Source: Prescottella defluvii
GTDB taxonomy: Bacteria > Actinomycetota > Actinomycetes > Mycobacteriales > Mycobacteriaceae
Direction of reading: 5' to 3'
NCBI GenBank assembly: GCA_029690005.1
Contig: CP121458.1
Span: 1,798,001 to 1,862,000 of the forward strand
DNA: 64,000 bases
Translations under genes and position numbers: made by a program
Notes under the pieces: model-generated
Databases searched by the model: none
What the model saw: only the letters and a program-made list of their open reading frames with translations
Told to the model about the DNA's origin: nothing
Part shown: positions 8,862 through 18,452 of the stretch, piece after piece
Layout of the letters: the number at the start of each line of letters is the position of its first letter
How positions within the stretch are numbered: position 1 is the first letter of the stretch

Positions 8862-9741
8862 TGGGCATCGAGATACCGGGTGCGCTGCGGACGGTCGCGT
8901 CCGTCGCGGTGGGACAGGACTGGCCCGAGGCCGATGAGACGTCGCTGCGTCGGCTGGCGGATGCGTGGGCGGTCACCGCGGCCGACGTCGAGCGGATCGG
9001 TGCCACGGGGAGCAACGCGCTCGAAGCGGCCCTCGCGGGCGTCGACGGCGCGGTGAACACGGCGATGCGCACGCACTGGCAGACGGTCGGTGGCAGCGAC
9101 GGTGTCGTCCCGCAACTCGCCGAGGTGTGCAGACAACTCGCCGACTCCTGCGAAGCCACCGCGGCCGAGGTGGAGCAAGCGAAGCTGATGATCATCGGCG
9201 CGCTCGTCTCCCTCGCCACGGAGATCGCGGCGCTGGCCGCGTCGGCGGTGGCGACGTTCGGCACCAGCGCCGCCGCGATACCGGCCGCCGAGTTGGCCAC
9301 TCAGTTGGCGATCCGGCAGATCCTGGTGAAGCTGCTGCAGAACGTCGCCGAGGAGGTCCTGGTCGGCGTGGTCAAGGAAGTGGCGATCACAGGCGGTATT
9401 CAGCTGCTGCAGACCGCGCAGGGCAACCGGGACGGCCTCGACTTCGACGCGCTGAAGAAGGACGCCCTCGGCGCCGCGGCCGAGGTCGTCGTCAGTGAGC
9501 TGATCGGCGGGGGCGGAGCCGGGGGATGCTCATCGACCGCATCGGGAACGCCGGAGGTAAGGCCGCGGCCGGGGTGGCCGTGGACCTCGGCGTCGGTGGG
9601 ATCGGCGCAGCGGCCAGTGATGTTGCGAAGGGTGAGGACGTGACGTTGGAGAGCGTGACGAAGGGGGCGTTCACCGAGGCTGTCGACGGTGTGCGCGACA
9701 GCGCCCGTCGCGCACCCCCGAGTTCGCTCAACATGAACTAG
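8861..9741 (+). CDS. WXG100-like protein with glycine-rich hydrophobic tail (frameshift)
   Basis: The protein of about 293 residues starts MGIEIPGALRTVASVAVGQDWPEADE, the N-terminal signature of WXG100-like domains found in CpnT-type outer membrane channel/toxin proteins. A helical core (residues about 20-110) is followed by an Ala-rich hydrophobic segment (about 110-140) and a Gly-rich region with GGIGAAASD. One G appears missing in the G-run at 9519-9525. After that the frame continues with MLIDRIGNAGGKAAAG to the stop at 9741. No nuclease or NADase toxin domain is visible at the C-terminus, which is unusual for this N-terminal class. Confidence 0.7.
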
Positions 9742-9753
9742 GAAGGATTGCTC

Positions 9754-9918
9754 GTGATTCCGGCTGTCCTGCTCGTCTGCGCGCCGCTGTTCGTCGCGCT
9801 CGTCGGGCACTCGGCGAACCGGGTGCGTCAGGCGAACAGGGCGCACGCGCAGGAAGTCGCCGGCGACTCGGCGTGCGCCGACGATTCCGAGCCCACCGCG
9901 ACGTACCGCGAGTGGTGA
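9754..9918 (+). CDS. 54-residue small membrane protein closing the ESX-type cassette
   Basis: GTG 9754 is preceded by GGAAGGA and lies 12 bases after the WXG100-like stop. The peptide starts with one hydrophobic segment (IPAVLLVCAPLFVALVG), followed by a polar tail rich in Arg, Glu and Asp. It could be an immunity or anchoring partner of the preceding protein, but this rests only on position. It is too short to place in a family. Confidence 0.6.
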   Translation: MIPAVLLVCAPLFVALVGHSANRVRQANRAHAQEVAGDSACADDSEPTATYREW

Positions 9919-9928
9919 ATCCGCCCGA

Positions 9929-10980
9929 TCACCAGCGGTTTCGGACCTCCTCGGCGAACCCGAGGAGGTCCGTGACCGAGACCCTGCTGCCGTCGTCGAG
10001 CACCACGTATCCGGTGAACCGTCCGAACACCTGGTGCTGAATCGACCGCAGCACCTTGAAATCCACTGCGGCGCAGCGATCGAGGATCGGCTCGAACGCC
10101 ATCTCGAAGCGCCCGTCGTTGCTGCTGAATTTCCACGGCGCCCCGTCGTACGTCCCCTCGGGGAGATGGAACGTGACCTGATCGAGCTTGTGCGCGACGC
10201 CGTCGACGAACACCATGTTCTCGCTCGCCGCGGACGTGTCCCCGAACCCGTACCCGATGTTGAAGCCGAACGGCCGACCGTCGACGACGCCCGACGCCGA
10301 TCCCCAGTACCAGATGTTGTCGTACGTCCACACGCCGCGACCCCAGTCGAACACTCCCGCAGCTGATCCCGGTTCGAACGTGAAAGTGTCTGTCCCGACG
10401 GTGATCTCGCCGCTCGCTCGAAGGCAGTTGATCTTCTGGTTGTAGTAGAACGCCTTGGGGACTTGGGGAACGGCGTCGCGATGACCATGCGGGCGGGAGC
10501 GGAGCCTGCGGAGTGACCCGATGTCGCAGTCGGTGGCTGCGCCAGGTGCAGTTCGCCGCGTAGTCCGCGACCACCGTCGAACCCTGGGTAGTCGATCGTC
10601 AGGACGCGGCCGTCGACGACGTGGCGGAACGCGATCCGCATCTTCTCGTGGTCGACGACGACGTCGCCCCGATCCGCACTCGCCGGCAGGCCCATCCGGC
10701 CCAACGGGAACGGCAGCATGACGTTCTCCGTGACCTCGCGGCGGGCGCCGAAATCGAGCCACGAGACGCCCAACAGACCCATGTAGCCGTTGTCCGCGAC
10801 GGTGAGCGCCAGCCCGTGGTCCGCGGTGAGGACGCAGTAGTAGTCCCACTCCTTTACCCGCCACGACGGGGCCGCGATCGCCGCGCGGTCGTAGCGTCGG
10901 ACCTCCGCGGTCGCCCACCCCGCCTGGGCGAGGTGTCCGCGCGCGTTCAGGAGTTCTCCCTGGTGCAATCGGTGCTGCAT
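9929..10980 (-). CDS. DUF2804 family protein (frameshift)
   Basis: About 350 residues. The N-terminal half (WKEWDYY-like segment, GYMGLLGVSWLDF, ENVMLPFPLGRMG) and the C-terminal half (KAFYYNQKINCL, GRGVWTYDNIWYWGSASG, NIGYGFGD) match DUF2804, whose predicted fold is a two-barrel lipocalin-like structure. The halves lie in different frames; one base is missing near 10463-10468, where FPK VPKAFYYNQ should join. ATG 10980 gives MQHRLHQGELLN. No signal peptide. It ends convergently 10 bases from the ESX-type cassette, and its start faces the M-box region. Function unknown. Confidence 0.8.
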
Positions 10981-11069
10981 GCCGCGAGGCTACTCGTGGC
11001 CACAGGCGCGGACGTCGACCGACGCGGGATCGACAAGGCCGCGGCGGCCGCGTCATGCTTGCTTGGCAA

Positions 11070-11235
11070 GCACCTCGATAGGTGAGGCTCCTACGCGAAC
11101 ACAGGCCACTGATCTGACGACGTCGAGAGACGCCCAAGGTTAGGACAGGTCTCCCCGGAATGAAGGGGTGACCCAAGGTGGCTTCCCGTACCGGGACACG
11201 TCGCGCAGTGCCAAAGCTCTGACGAGAGGGGTGCC
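11070..11235 (+). ncRNA. M-box (ykoK) Mg2+-sensing riboswitch
   Basis: The stretch contains the hallmark conserved blocks of the M-box in order: AGGTGAGGCTCCTACGCG, ACACAGGCCACTGA, GACGTCGAGAGACGCC, GGTGACCCAAGG and the closing GTGCCAAAGCTCT. These folds pack into a Mg2+-binding core that shuts off downstream expression when Mg2+ is plentiful. A hairpin formed by CACCCGGA and TCCGGGTG at about 11236-11256 follows and may be part of the expression platform. The downstream gene at 11758 is a MgtA Mg2+-transporting ATPase, the expected target class. Confidence 0.9.
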
Positions 11236-11524
11236 CACCCGGATCCGGTCCGGGTGAACTCCCCGTGTGCATGGCTCGACGCCCGCGTGCGTCCCGGCTT
11301 CGAGGAGGTGAGGAACCCCCGGTGAGTAACAGCGACAGTTGCTATCCCAGTCCCGTTGACCATCAGTTCCTCAGCCTCGGCCGGATCCTGTCCCGGTGGC
11401 TTGACGTCTCCTCGTCTCGACGCGCAACCGATCAGTTGTCGCGTGCGCGTTCGTGACGACGCGGCGTAGTCTCTCGTGTCCGTAATGTCCTGTCCTGGTT
11501 GATTTTCCATGCAAGGAGACAGCC

Positions 11525-11662
11525 ATGGCCTTCACCCTGTCGAATGCGCGCAAGTTCTGGGCGCGCCGCAATCTCAGCCCGCAGGAGCGGGCGAACCTGC
11601 GCGCGTGCTACGCGCCGCCGGCCGTCGTCGCCGCCTCGCTCGGCGGCGGCATGTTCCGCTGA
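11525..11662 (+). CDS. 45-residue small protein in the mgtA leader
   Basis: ATG 11525 has a near-perfect ribosome site (CAAGGAGACAGCC) and encodes a 45-residue peptide starting MAFTLSNARKFWARRNLSPQ, with an Ala/Gly-rich end AASLGGGMFR. It lies between the M-box and mgtA, so its expression should follow Mg2+. It is basic in the first half and not clearly membrane-spanning. It could be a regulatory leader peptide, as mgtL or mgtP are in enterobacteria, or a small partner of the transporter. I do not recognise a family. Confidence 0.65.
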   Translation: MAFTLSNARKFWARRNLSPQERANLRACYAPPAVVAASLGGGMFR

Positions 11663-11757
11663 CGCCGGGAACGCTTCTCTTCAGGTATCTGCCTGTCCCG
11701 CAAGACGTTCGAACGCACCAGCCGTGCGGTGGGTGCGCTGACCGAAAGACATCACCC

Positions 11758-14456
11758 ATGTCGATGAATGCCGTTTCGACGCCGGCCACGAAGCCGAAGA
11801 AGCCAGTCGCCGGTAAGGCCGCCTTCCTCACGGAGGACCAGACCGCGAAGCTCGCCCGATCGGCGAGCCTCGCGGTGTCGGGTGTGCTCGCGGACCAGCG
11901 GACCACCGCGCAGGGTCTGCGGGCCGACCAGATCGAACCTCTGCGTCGTGTGCACGGACTCAACGAGGTCCGGCACGACCGTCCCGCTCCCGCGATCGTC
12001 CAGTTCCTGGGCACGTTCAAGAACCCGTTCATCCTGATCCTGGTGGTCATCGGCGCGGTCATGTACCTCACCGACGTGGTTCTCGCCGATCCGGAGGAGG
12101 GCGCGGACTACAAGGGCGTCATCACCGTGGCAGTGATGATCACGGTGAGCGTCACCCTGCGGTTCTGGCAGGAGTACCGGTCGAGTCGGGCCGCCGAAGC
12201 GCTCAAGGCCATGGTCACGACCACCGCCGCCGTCACACGGCAGGTCGACGGCAAGTCCGTCACGACCGAACTGCCGATCGAGGAGCTGCTGCCCGGGGAT
12301 GTCGTCCAGCTCGCGGCCGGCGACATGATTCCCGGAGACGTCCGCTTCATCCGGGCGAAGGATCTGCAGGTCAACCAGGCCATGCTGACCGGCGAGTCGA
12401 TGCCGACCGAGAAGACCGCCGATCCGGTCACGCCGGACTCTGCACACCTCCTCGATATCGAGAACCTCGGTTTCATGGGGACGTCGGTGGTCTCCGGGTC
12501 CGGCACGGCGGTCGTCGTCGACACCGGGCGCAGCACCTACTTCGGTGCGATGACCGCCGGGCTCGGGGCAAACGTCCCGAGACCAGCTTCGACATCGGGG
12601 TCCGCAAGGTCAGCTTCATGCTGATCAAGTTCATGACGATCATGGTGCCGGCCGTCTTCGTCATCAACGGCCTGACCAAGAACTGGACAGAGGCGCTGCT
12701 GTTCGGCGTCGCCGTCGCGGTCGGCTTGACCCCGGAGATGTTGCCGCTCGTCGTCACGGCCAACCTGGCGAAGGGTGCCGTGTCGATGTCGCGGCACAAG
12801 GTGATCATCAAGCAGCTCAACTCGATCCAGAACTTCGGGGCCATGGACGTGCTGTGCACGGACAAGACCGGGACCCTCACCGAGGATCGGATCGTGCTCG
12901 AGGAGCACCTCGACACCGAGGGGCACCCGAGTAAGCGAACGCTGCGCCTGGCGGCGATGAACTCGCACTTCCAGACCGGACTGCGCAACATGCTCGACAA
13001 GGCGGTCATCGCCGCCGCAGGGCCGGAGACGATCGACGCCGTCGAGCGTGCTCACGGACTGGTCGACGAGATCCCGTTCGACTTCAAGCGCCGCCGCATG
13101 TCGGTGGTCGTCGACGCGACCGACGGCGATCTGATCGTCACCAAGGGTGCCGTCGACGAGGTCCTCGCGGTGTGCACCACCGCGATCTTCGGGGACACCA
13201 CACAGGACCTCACGCCGGGGCTGCTCGCGGAATTCGACCGATTGGTCGCCGGCTACAACAGCCAGGGCAAGCGGGTGCTCGCGGTCGCGACGCGGCGCCT
13301 CGACCACGACGAGGTCGAGCGGCACGAGCGCGAGTACTCGACGCAGGACGAGTCCGACATGACGCTCGTCGGCTTCCTCACCTTCCTCGACCCGCCCAAG
13401 GAGTCGGCGGCGCCCGCCATCGCGGCGCTGCGCGGGCACGGCACCGCCGTCAAGGTGATCACCGGCGACAACCCGATCGTCGCCGAAACGGTGTGCGGCA
13501 AGGTGGGCATCGACGTGGGCACCGTCGTCACGGGCGCGGAGGTCGACGTTCTCGACGACGCGGCACTCGACGAGATCGTGGACGACACAACGGTGTTCGC
13601 GAAGGTGAACCCGCTACAGAAGGCTCGCATCGTCGACGCGCTCAAGCGGCGCGGTCACACCGTCGGCTTCCTCGGCGACGGTGTCAACGATGCGCCCGCA
13701 CTACGCAACGCCGACGTCGGTATCTCGGTCGACACGGCGGTGGACATCGCCCGCGAATCCGCCGACATCATCCTGCTCGAGAAGGACCTCGGGGTCCTCG
13801 AAAACGGTGTGATCGAGGGCCGTCGCACGTTCGGCAACATCCTCAAGTACATCAAGATGACCGCGAGTTCGAACTTCGGCAACGTCTTCTCGGTTCTCGT
13901 CGCGAGCGCGCTGCTTCCGTTCCTCCCGATGATCCCGGCCGTCGTCCTGGTGCAGAACCTGGTGTACGACCTGTCGATGCTCACGATTCCGTGGGACCGC
14001 GTCGACGAGGAGTTCGTCCATCGGCCGCGGCAGTGGGCGGCCGACAGCATCGCGAAGTTCATGGTGTTCATCGGACCGATCAGCTCGATCTTCGACATCA
14101 CGACATTCGCGCTCATGTGGTTCGTGTTCGGCGCGAACAGCCCCGAGCACGCCGCACTGTTCCAGTCGGGCTGGTTCATCGAGTCGCTGATCTCGCAGAC
14201 CCTGATCGTCCACATGATCCGCACCCAGCGGATCCCGTTCATCCAGTCGCGCGCGTCGCTGCCGGTCATGATCACGACCGGTGCGGCCTGCATCTTCGGT
14301 CTGATCTTCCCGTTCTCGGGTTGGGGGCAGTCGCTCGGGCTGGTGCCACTGCCGTGGACGTACTTCCCGTGGCTGGTGCTGACGTTGGTGACCTACTGCG
14401 TCCTCACCCAGTGCGTGAAGGTGCTGTTCATCCGCAAGTTCGGCCGGTGGCTGTAG
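11758..14456 (+). CDS. mgtA: magnesium-transporting P-type ATPase (frameshift)
   Basis: About 900 residues, the normal length for P3B-type MgtA, which uses ATP to import Mg2+ across the plasma membrane. Visible parts are the actuator motif LTGES, the phosphorylation site CTDKTGTLTEDRIVL, the hinge GDGVNDAPALRNADVGIS, and C-terminal membrane helices. One base is missing at 12566-12578, before PETSFDIGVRKVS. ATG 11758 follows the 45-residue ORF by 95 bases. The M-box upstream indicates expression when Mg2+ is low. It is flanked by a divergent DUF2804 gene and a same-strand LCP gene. Confidence 0.93.
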
Positions 14457-14484
14457 CTCGCAGACTTCTCTCAGGGTGGTCGGG

Positions 14485-14490
14485 TACCGT
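14485..14490 (+). promoter_or_regulatory. -10 hexamer for leaderless LCP gene
   Basis: TACCGT ends 6 bases before GTG 14497 and sets the LCP start there. Confidence 0.6.
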
Positions 14491-14496
14491 GACGCG

Positions 14497-16032
14497 GTGC
14501 AAACGAGCCGAGCATCCGCGGGACGGGGTCGCCATCATGCTCCCCGTCGGCGCCGGTCGCCCGTGGTTGCACGGGCGGTCGGCGCCGTGGCGTCCGTACT
14601 GGTCCTGACGTCGACGGGCCTCGCATGGGGAGCCCAGCGAGACTTGATCACGGGGCTCACCCGGTCGGACGCGCTCGACGCGGTGTCCGACGAGAACGGC
14701 ACGTCGTCGCACGGCGACTCGAACATCCTGCTGATCGGCCTCGACAGCCGCAAGGACATGGACGGCAACGATCTTCCCGCGTCATTCGTCACCGACCAGT
14801 TGCACGCGGGGGACAGCGACGTCGGCGGCTACAACACCAACACGTTGATCCTGCTGCACGTGCCGGGCGACGGCAGTCGCGCGACTGCTGCGGCGATCCC
14901 GCGCGACGACTACGTCGAGGTTCCCGGCTACGGCAAACGCAAGATCAAGGAGGCGTACGGGTTGGCGAAGGCCGACGCCGACGCCGAGCTCGAGGCGCAG
15001 GGGGTGAAGGATCCGGCGGAGCGCGAGCAGAAGGCCCGTGACGCCGGGCGGCGTTCGACGTTGAAGACCGTGCAGAACCTGCTGCGCGTGCCGATCGACC
15101 ATTTCGCCGAGGTCAACCTCGTCGGCTTCTACGACATCGCGAAGGTCCTCGGCCCGCTCGAGGTGTGCCTCAACGCGCCGGTCGACGACTCCGAATACTC
15201 GGGGGCGAGCTTCCCGGCCGGCCGTCAGTTCCTCGATCCGTCGCAGGCGCTGTCGTTCGTGCGGCAGCGGCACGGTCTCGACAACGGCGACCTCGACCGC
15301 ACCCACCGGCAGCAGGCCTTCCTCAGTGCCGTCATCCGGAACCTGAAGTCGACCGGGGTGTTCGGCAACCTCACCAAGATGCGGGGGCTGGCGGACGCCG
15401 TCAAGAACGACATCGTCATCGACTCTCGTTTCGACCCTGTCGATTTCGCGCTCCACTCGCGCAACCTGACAGACGGCAGCGTGGACTTGTACACGTTGCC
15501 GATCGAGGGGTACGACACGGTCAACGGGCAGGACGTGAACGTCGTCGACCCGAACCGACTCCGCGGAGAGGTCGCCCGACTGTTCAGCGGGTCGCAGGCA
15601 TCGGCGAGTGCCGCTCCGACGACGACATCCGCGGCGCCCACCCCCGACCCGAGTGTCACCGTCGACGTTCTCAATGGCACGAGCCACGACGGACTCGCCG
15701 CGGCCGTCGCCACTGCACTCCAGTTGCGCGGGTACACCCCGGGTTCCACGGCGACCGCGAAAAGCACGGCCACCACGACGATCACCTACGGCACCGGCGC
15801 GGAGGCCGCCGCGCAGAGCTTGGCCGACGAACTCGGGGCCGAGACCGAGTCCGACGCGTCCGTCGCGGCCGACCACGTCCGCATCGTGATCGGACGCGAC
15901 CTCGCCGACGATCTGATGTCGATCCTCGACACGCCCGCCCCGAGCGCGGCCGCAGCCGTCATCCCGACGTCCGGTGCCCAGGGGGCGCCGATCGCCGCGG
16001 ACACCTCCGGCGGCATCCCCTGCGTCGACTGA
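14497..16032 (+). CDS. LytR-CpsA-Psr family cell-wall ligase with LytR_C domain
   Basis: The 511-residue protein has a basic cytoplasmic start, one membrane helix (about residues 20-42) and an extracytoplasmic LCP domain (about 75-330). Conserved LCP features include ILLIGLDSR, NTLILLHV, AAIPRDDYV and FVRQRHGLDNGDLDRTHRQQ, with the arginines that bind the pyrophosphate of the lipid-linked donor. A Thr/Ser/Ala/Pro linker leads to a C-terminal LytR_C domain (about 385-470). LCP enzymes join arabinogalactan or other polymers to peptidoglycan in these bacteria. It ends 28 bases from a convergent SDR gene. Confidence 0.92.
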   Translation: MQTSRASAGRGRHHAPRRRRSPVVARAVGAVASVLVLTSTGLAWGAQRDLITGLTRSDALDAVSDENGTSSHGDSNILLIGLDSRKDMDGNDLPASFVTDQLHAGDSDVGGYNTNTLILLHVPGDGSRATAAAIPRDDYVEVPGYGKRKIKEAYGLAKADADAELEAQGVKDPAEREQKARDAGRRSTLKTVQNLLRVPIDHFAEVNLVGFYDIAKVLGPLEVCLNAPVDDSEYSGASFPAGRQFLDPSQALSFVRQRHGLDNGDLDRTHRQQAFLSAVIRNLKSTGVFGNLTKMRGLADAVKNDIVIDSRFDPVDFALHSRNLTDGSVDLYTLPIEGYDTVNGQDVNVVDPNRLRGEVARLFSGSQASASAAPTTTSAAPTPDPSVTVDVLNGTSHDGLAAAVATALQLRGYTPGSTATAKSTATTTITYGTGAEAAAQSLADELGAETESDASVAADHVRIVIGRDLADDLMSILDTPAPSAAAAVIPTSGAQGAPIAADTSGGIPCVD

Positions 16033-16059
16033 TCGGGCGGCCGGTTTCCCGGACCGCGG

Positions 16060-16811
16060 TCAGGACTGCGCGGTGCGGTGGAAACGTCCGCTGTCAGCCT
16101 GATCGCGCGGCTTGACGATGATCTGGTCCAGGTTCACGTGCGGCGGGCGGGACGCGACGAAGCCGACGATCTCGGCGATGTCCTGCGCGAGCAGGGGAGT
16201 GATGCCCTCGTACACCTTGGCGGCGCGCTCCTCGTCGCCGTCGAACCGCACCAGCGAGAACTCGGTCTCCACCGCGCCCGGGGCGATTTCGGTGAGCCGG
16301 ACCGGCTTGCCGAGCAGTTCGCCGCGCAGCGTGCGGTGCAGCACCGCCTGCGCGTGCTTCGCGGACGTATAGCCCGAGCCGTTGTCGTACGCGGTGAACG
16401 CCGCCACCGACGTGACCGTGACGATCAGCCCGTCGCCGGACTCGATGAGCTTGGGCAGCAGCGCCTTCGTCATCCGCAGGGTGCCCAGGACGTTGGTCTC
16501 CCACATCCAGCGCCAGTCGTCGAGGTCCGCCTCCAGGACCGGGGCGAGACCCTCGGCGCCGCCGGCGTTGTTGACGAGTATGTCGACGCGGGGAGGACCG
16601 CGCAGAACGCGTCCACCGAGTCCTCGTCCGTCACATCCAGTTCGAGTGCCGTGCCCCCGATCTCCGCGGCGATCTCCTCGAGGCGGTCGAGTCGGCGGGC
16701 GCCGAGGACGACGTGGAAACCCTGCGCGGCGAGGGTGCGGGCGGTGGCTTCCCCGATGCCGGAGCTGGCTCCGGTGACGACGGCGACGCGGGTGTCCGGT
16801 GACAGGCTCAT
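16060..16811 (-). CDS. short-chain dehydrogenase/reductase (frameshift)
   Basis: About 250 residues of a classical SDR: the nucleotide site [12 protein letters not shown] near the N-terminus, LVNNAGG, a conserved serine in TSVAA, and the catalytic YTSAK. Acidic DVTDED after the second fold unit is typical. One base is missing at 16588-16593 in a C-run on the coding strand ([11 protein letters not shown]). ATG 16811 is the start in front of [13 protein letters not shown]. By position it corresponds to Rv0484c. The substrate is unknown; the gene is divergent from the ROK regulator. Confidence 0.9.
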
Positions 16812-17137
16812 GGCCCGATCGTAGTGCCGACACGGCAGCCGGACCGGGCACGGGCTCGGTGTACGGTGCCCGCGGATGCTGAGCTTGATCGACATGTCGT
16901 CCGGCGCCACCTCCGCCCCGCGGGTCACCTATGCGACCGCCGCGTTGGGTTCCCGGCTGCCGCATCCGCGGGAACTCTGTTGTCCCTGCCGTATCTCTCG
17001 CCGCTGATTCTGCGCTGCTCACACCCCGTTTCACTCTGATCGCCCGACCTCTGCGTCGGAGCTGATCGCCTGTCGGCAGCGCGTCCCCCGACCGCGTCGA
17101 CAGCCGTCCCCGAGCGGGACGAGGCAAGGACCACCGC
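16812..17137 (+). other. divergent intergenic region, no gene seen
   Basis: This 326-base gap separates the SDR and ROK regulator genes, which are transcribed away from each other. A short open frame inside it has no ribosome site and a composition unlike coding sequence. An AAGGA ribosome site near 17123 serves the ROK gene. No clear operator palindrome was found. Confidence 0.5.
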
Positions 17138-18427
17138 ATGCTCACCACAGCACCCCACGCACCCCGAACGAGATCCGTGACCGCTCGCGCCACCACGGCG
17201 AGACCCGTGCGTCCCGCCGTCCGTCCCCGCATCGTCCCGCCCACCCTGGGCATCGCCGACGGTCCGTCGGCCGCGGTGTTCCGGGCGGCCGCCGCGAGCG
17301 GACCCATCTACCGCGACGACGCCACTCGGGTATCCGGTGCGAGCATCGCGACCGTCAACCGGCACGTGTCGGCGATGCTGTCCGCCGGACTGCTGCGCGA
17401 ACGCCCCGACCTCGCCGTCTCCGGGGCGATCGGTCGTCCCCGCATCCCGTTCGAGGTCGATCACGAACGGCACCTCACCGTCGGCATCCACGTCGGAGCG
17501 ATCGTCACCAGTGTGATCGCGTCCGACCTGCGCGGACGGATCCTCGGTGCGGTGGAGATCCCGACCCCGCGCGGGGCGCCCGACGCCGCTCTCGCGACGA
17601 TCACGGCCAGTGCCCGCGGCTTCGCGGCCCGCTGGCACCGTCGGCGCCCCCTGTGGGTGGGTGTCGCGCTCGGCGGCCGGGTCGACCCCGACACCGGCGT
17701 GGTCGACCACGCGCGTCTCGGCTGGACCGAGGCGCGGGTCGGTGACGTCGTCGGCGCCGGGTTCGGGCTGCCGGTGTCGGTGGCGGCGCACGTCGAGGCG
17801 ATGGCCGCCTCCGAACTGCTGCTCACCCCGCAGCGTGCCGAGAACACCGAGGCGCGCGGCAGCGGTCTGTACTTCTATGCACGTGAAACCGTCGGTCTCG
17901 CACTGACACTCGACGGGAAGGTGCACACGCCCGCGGCCGGTCCCGGTTCCGTCGCGCACCTGCCCACCGATTCGACGGTGCAGTGCGATTGCGGTGCCAC
18001 CGGGTGCCTCGAGGCTGCCGTGAGCGACCGGGGCGTGCTGCGGGCGGCGCAGCGGGCCGGGGTGCTGCCGGCGGGCGACAACCTCCCGCTGATCGCCGCG
18101 CTGTACCGGGAGGCGCGCTCGGGATCGGTTGCGGCGCAAGATATCCTCGCCGATCGGGCGCGGATCCTGGGTCGGGCCGTGGCGATGCTGCGCGACCTGT
18201 TCAACCCCGACCGGGTGACGCTCGGCGGGCAGGCGTTCACCGACTACCCCGAGGCCGTGCCGCACGTGGGGCAGGCGTTGTCGAAGGCGTCCCGCGCGGG
18301 TAGCTCCGACGTACGCATCACGGGCTTCGGCAACCGGGTCCAGGAGCACGCGGCCGCCGTCGTCTCGCTCAGTTCGCTGTACTCGAATCCGTTGGTGGCC
18401 ATGCGGAAGGCGACCGTGCGGGTGTGA
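17138..18427 (+). CDS. ROK family transcriptional regulator (Rv0485-like)
   Basis: The 429-residue protein combines an N-terminal winged helix (about residues 45-100; ATRVSGASIATVNRHVSAML as recognition region) with a ROK sugar-kinase-like domain. The Zn-binding ROK motif appears as QCDCGATGCLEAA (about residues 285-297). The kinase DxGxT-type sites are degenerate, as expected for a regulator. The position between the SDR gene and mshA matches Rv0485, which in M. tuberculosis regulates the pe13-ppe18 locus. ATG 17138 has an AAGGA site. The ligand is probably a sugar or sugar derivative; its targets here are unknown. Confidence 0.9.
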   Translation: MLTTAPHAPRTRSVTARATTARPVRPAVRPRIVPPTLGIADGPSAAVFRAAAASGPIYRDDATRVSGASIATVNRHVSAMLSAGLLRERPDLAVSGAIGRPRIPFEVDHERHLTVGIHVGAIVTSVIASDLRGRILGAVEIPTPRGAPDAALATITASARGFAARWHRRRPLWVGVALGGRVDPDTGVVDHARLGWTEARVGDVVGAGFGLPVSVAAHVEAMAASELLLTPQRAENTEARGSGLYFYARETVGLALTLDGKVHTPAAGPGSVAHLPTDSTVQCDCGATGCLEAAVSDRGVLRAAQRAGVLPAGDNLPLIAALYREARSGSVAAQDILADRARILGRAVAMLRDLFNPDRVTLGGQAFTDYPEAVPHVGQALSKASRAGSSDVRITGFGNRVQEHAAAVVSLSSLYSNPLVAMRKATVRV

Positions 18428-18452
18428 GCCGGACGCGGTCGGGGGCGCGCAT

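Noticed and set aside
11322..11456. 44-codon ORF after the M-box with an AGGAGG upstream
   Set aside because: The spacing from AGGAGG to GTG is about 13 bases, composition is not coding-like, and no family is seen. It remains a possible leader peptide but was not called.
16824..17039. 71-codon ORF between the SDR and ROK genes
   Set aside because: No ribosome site and shadow-like composition.
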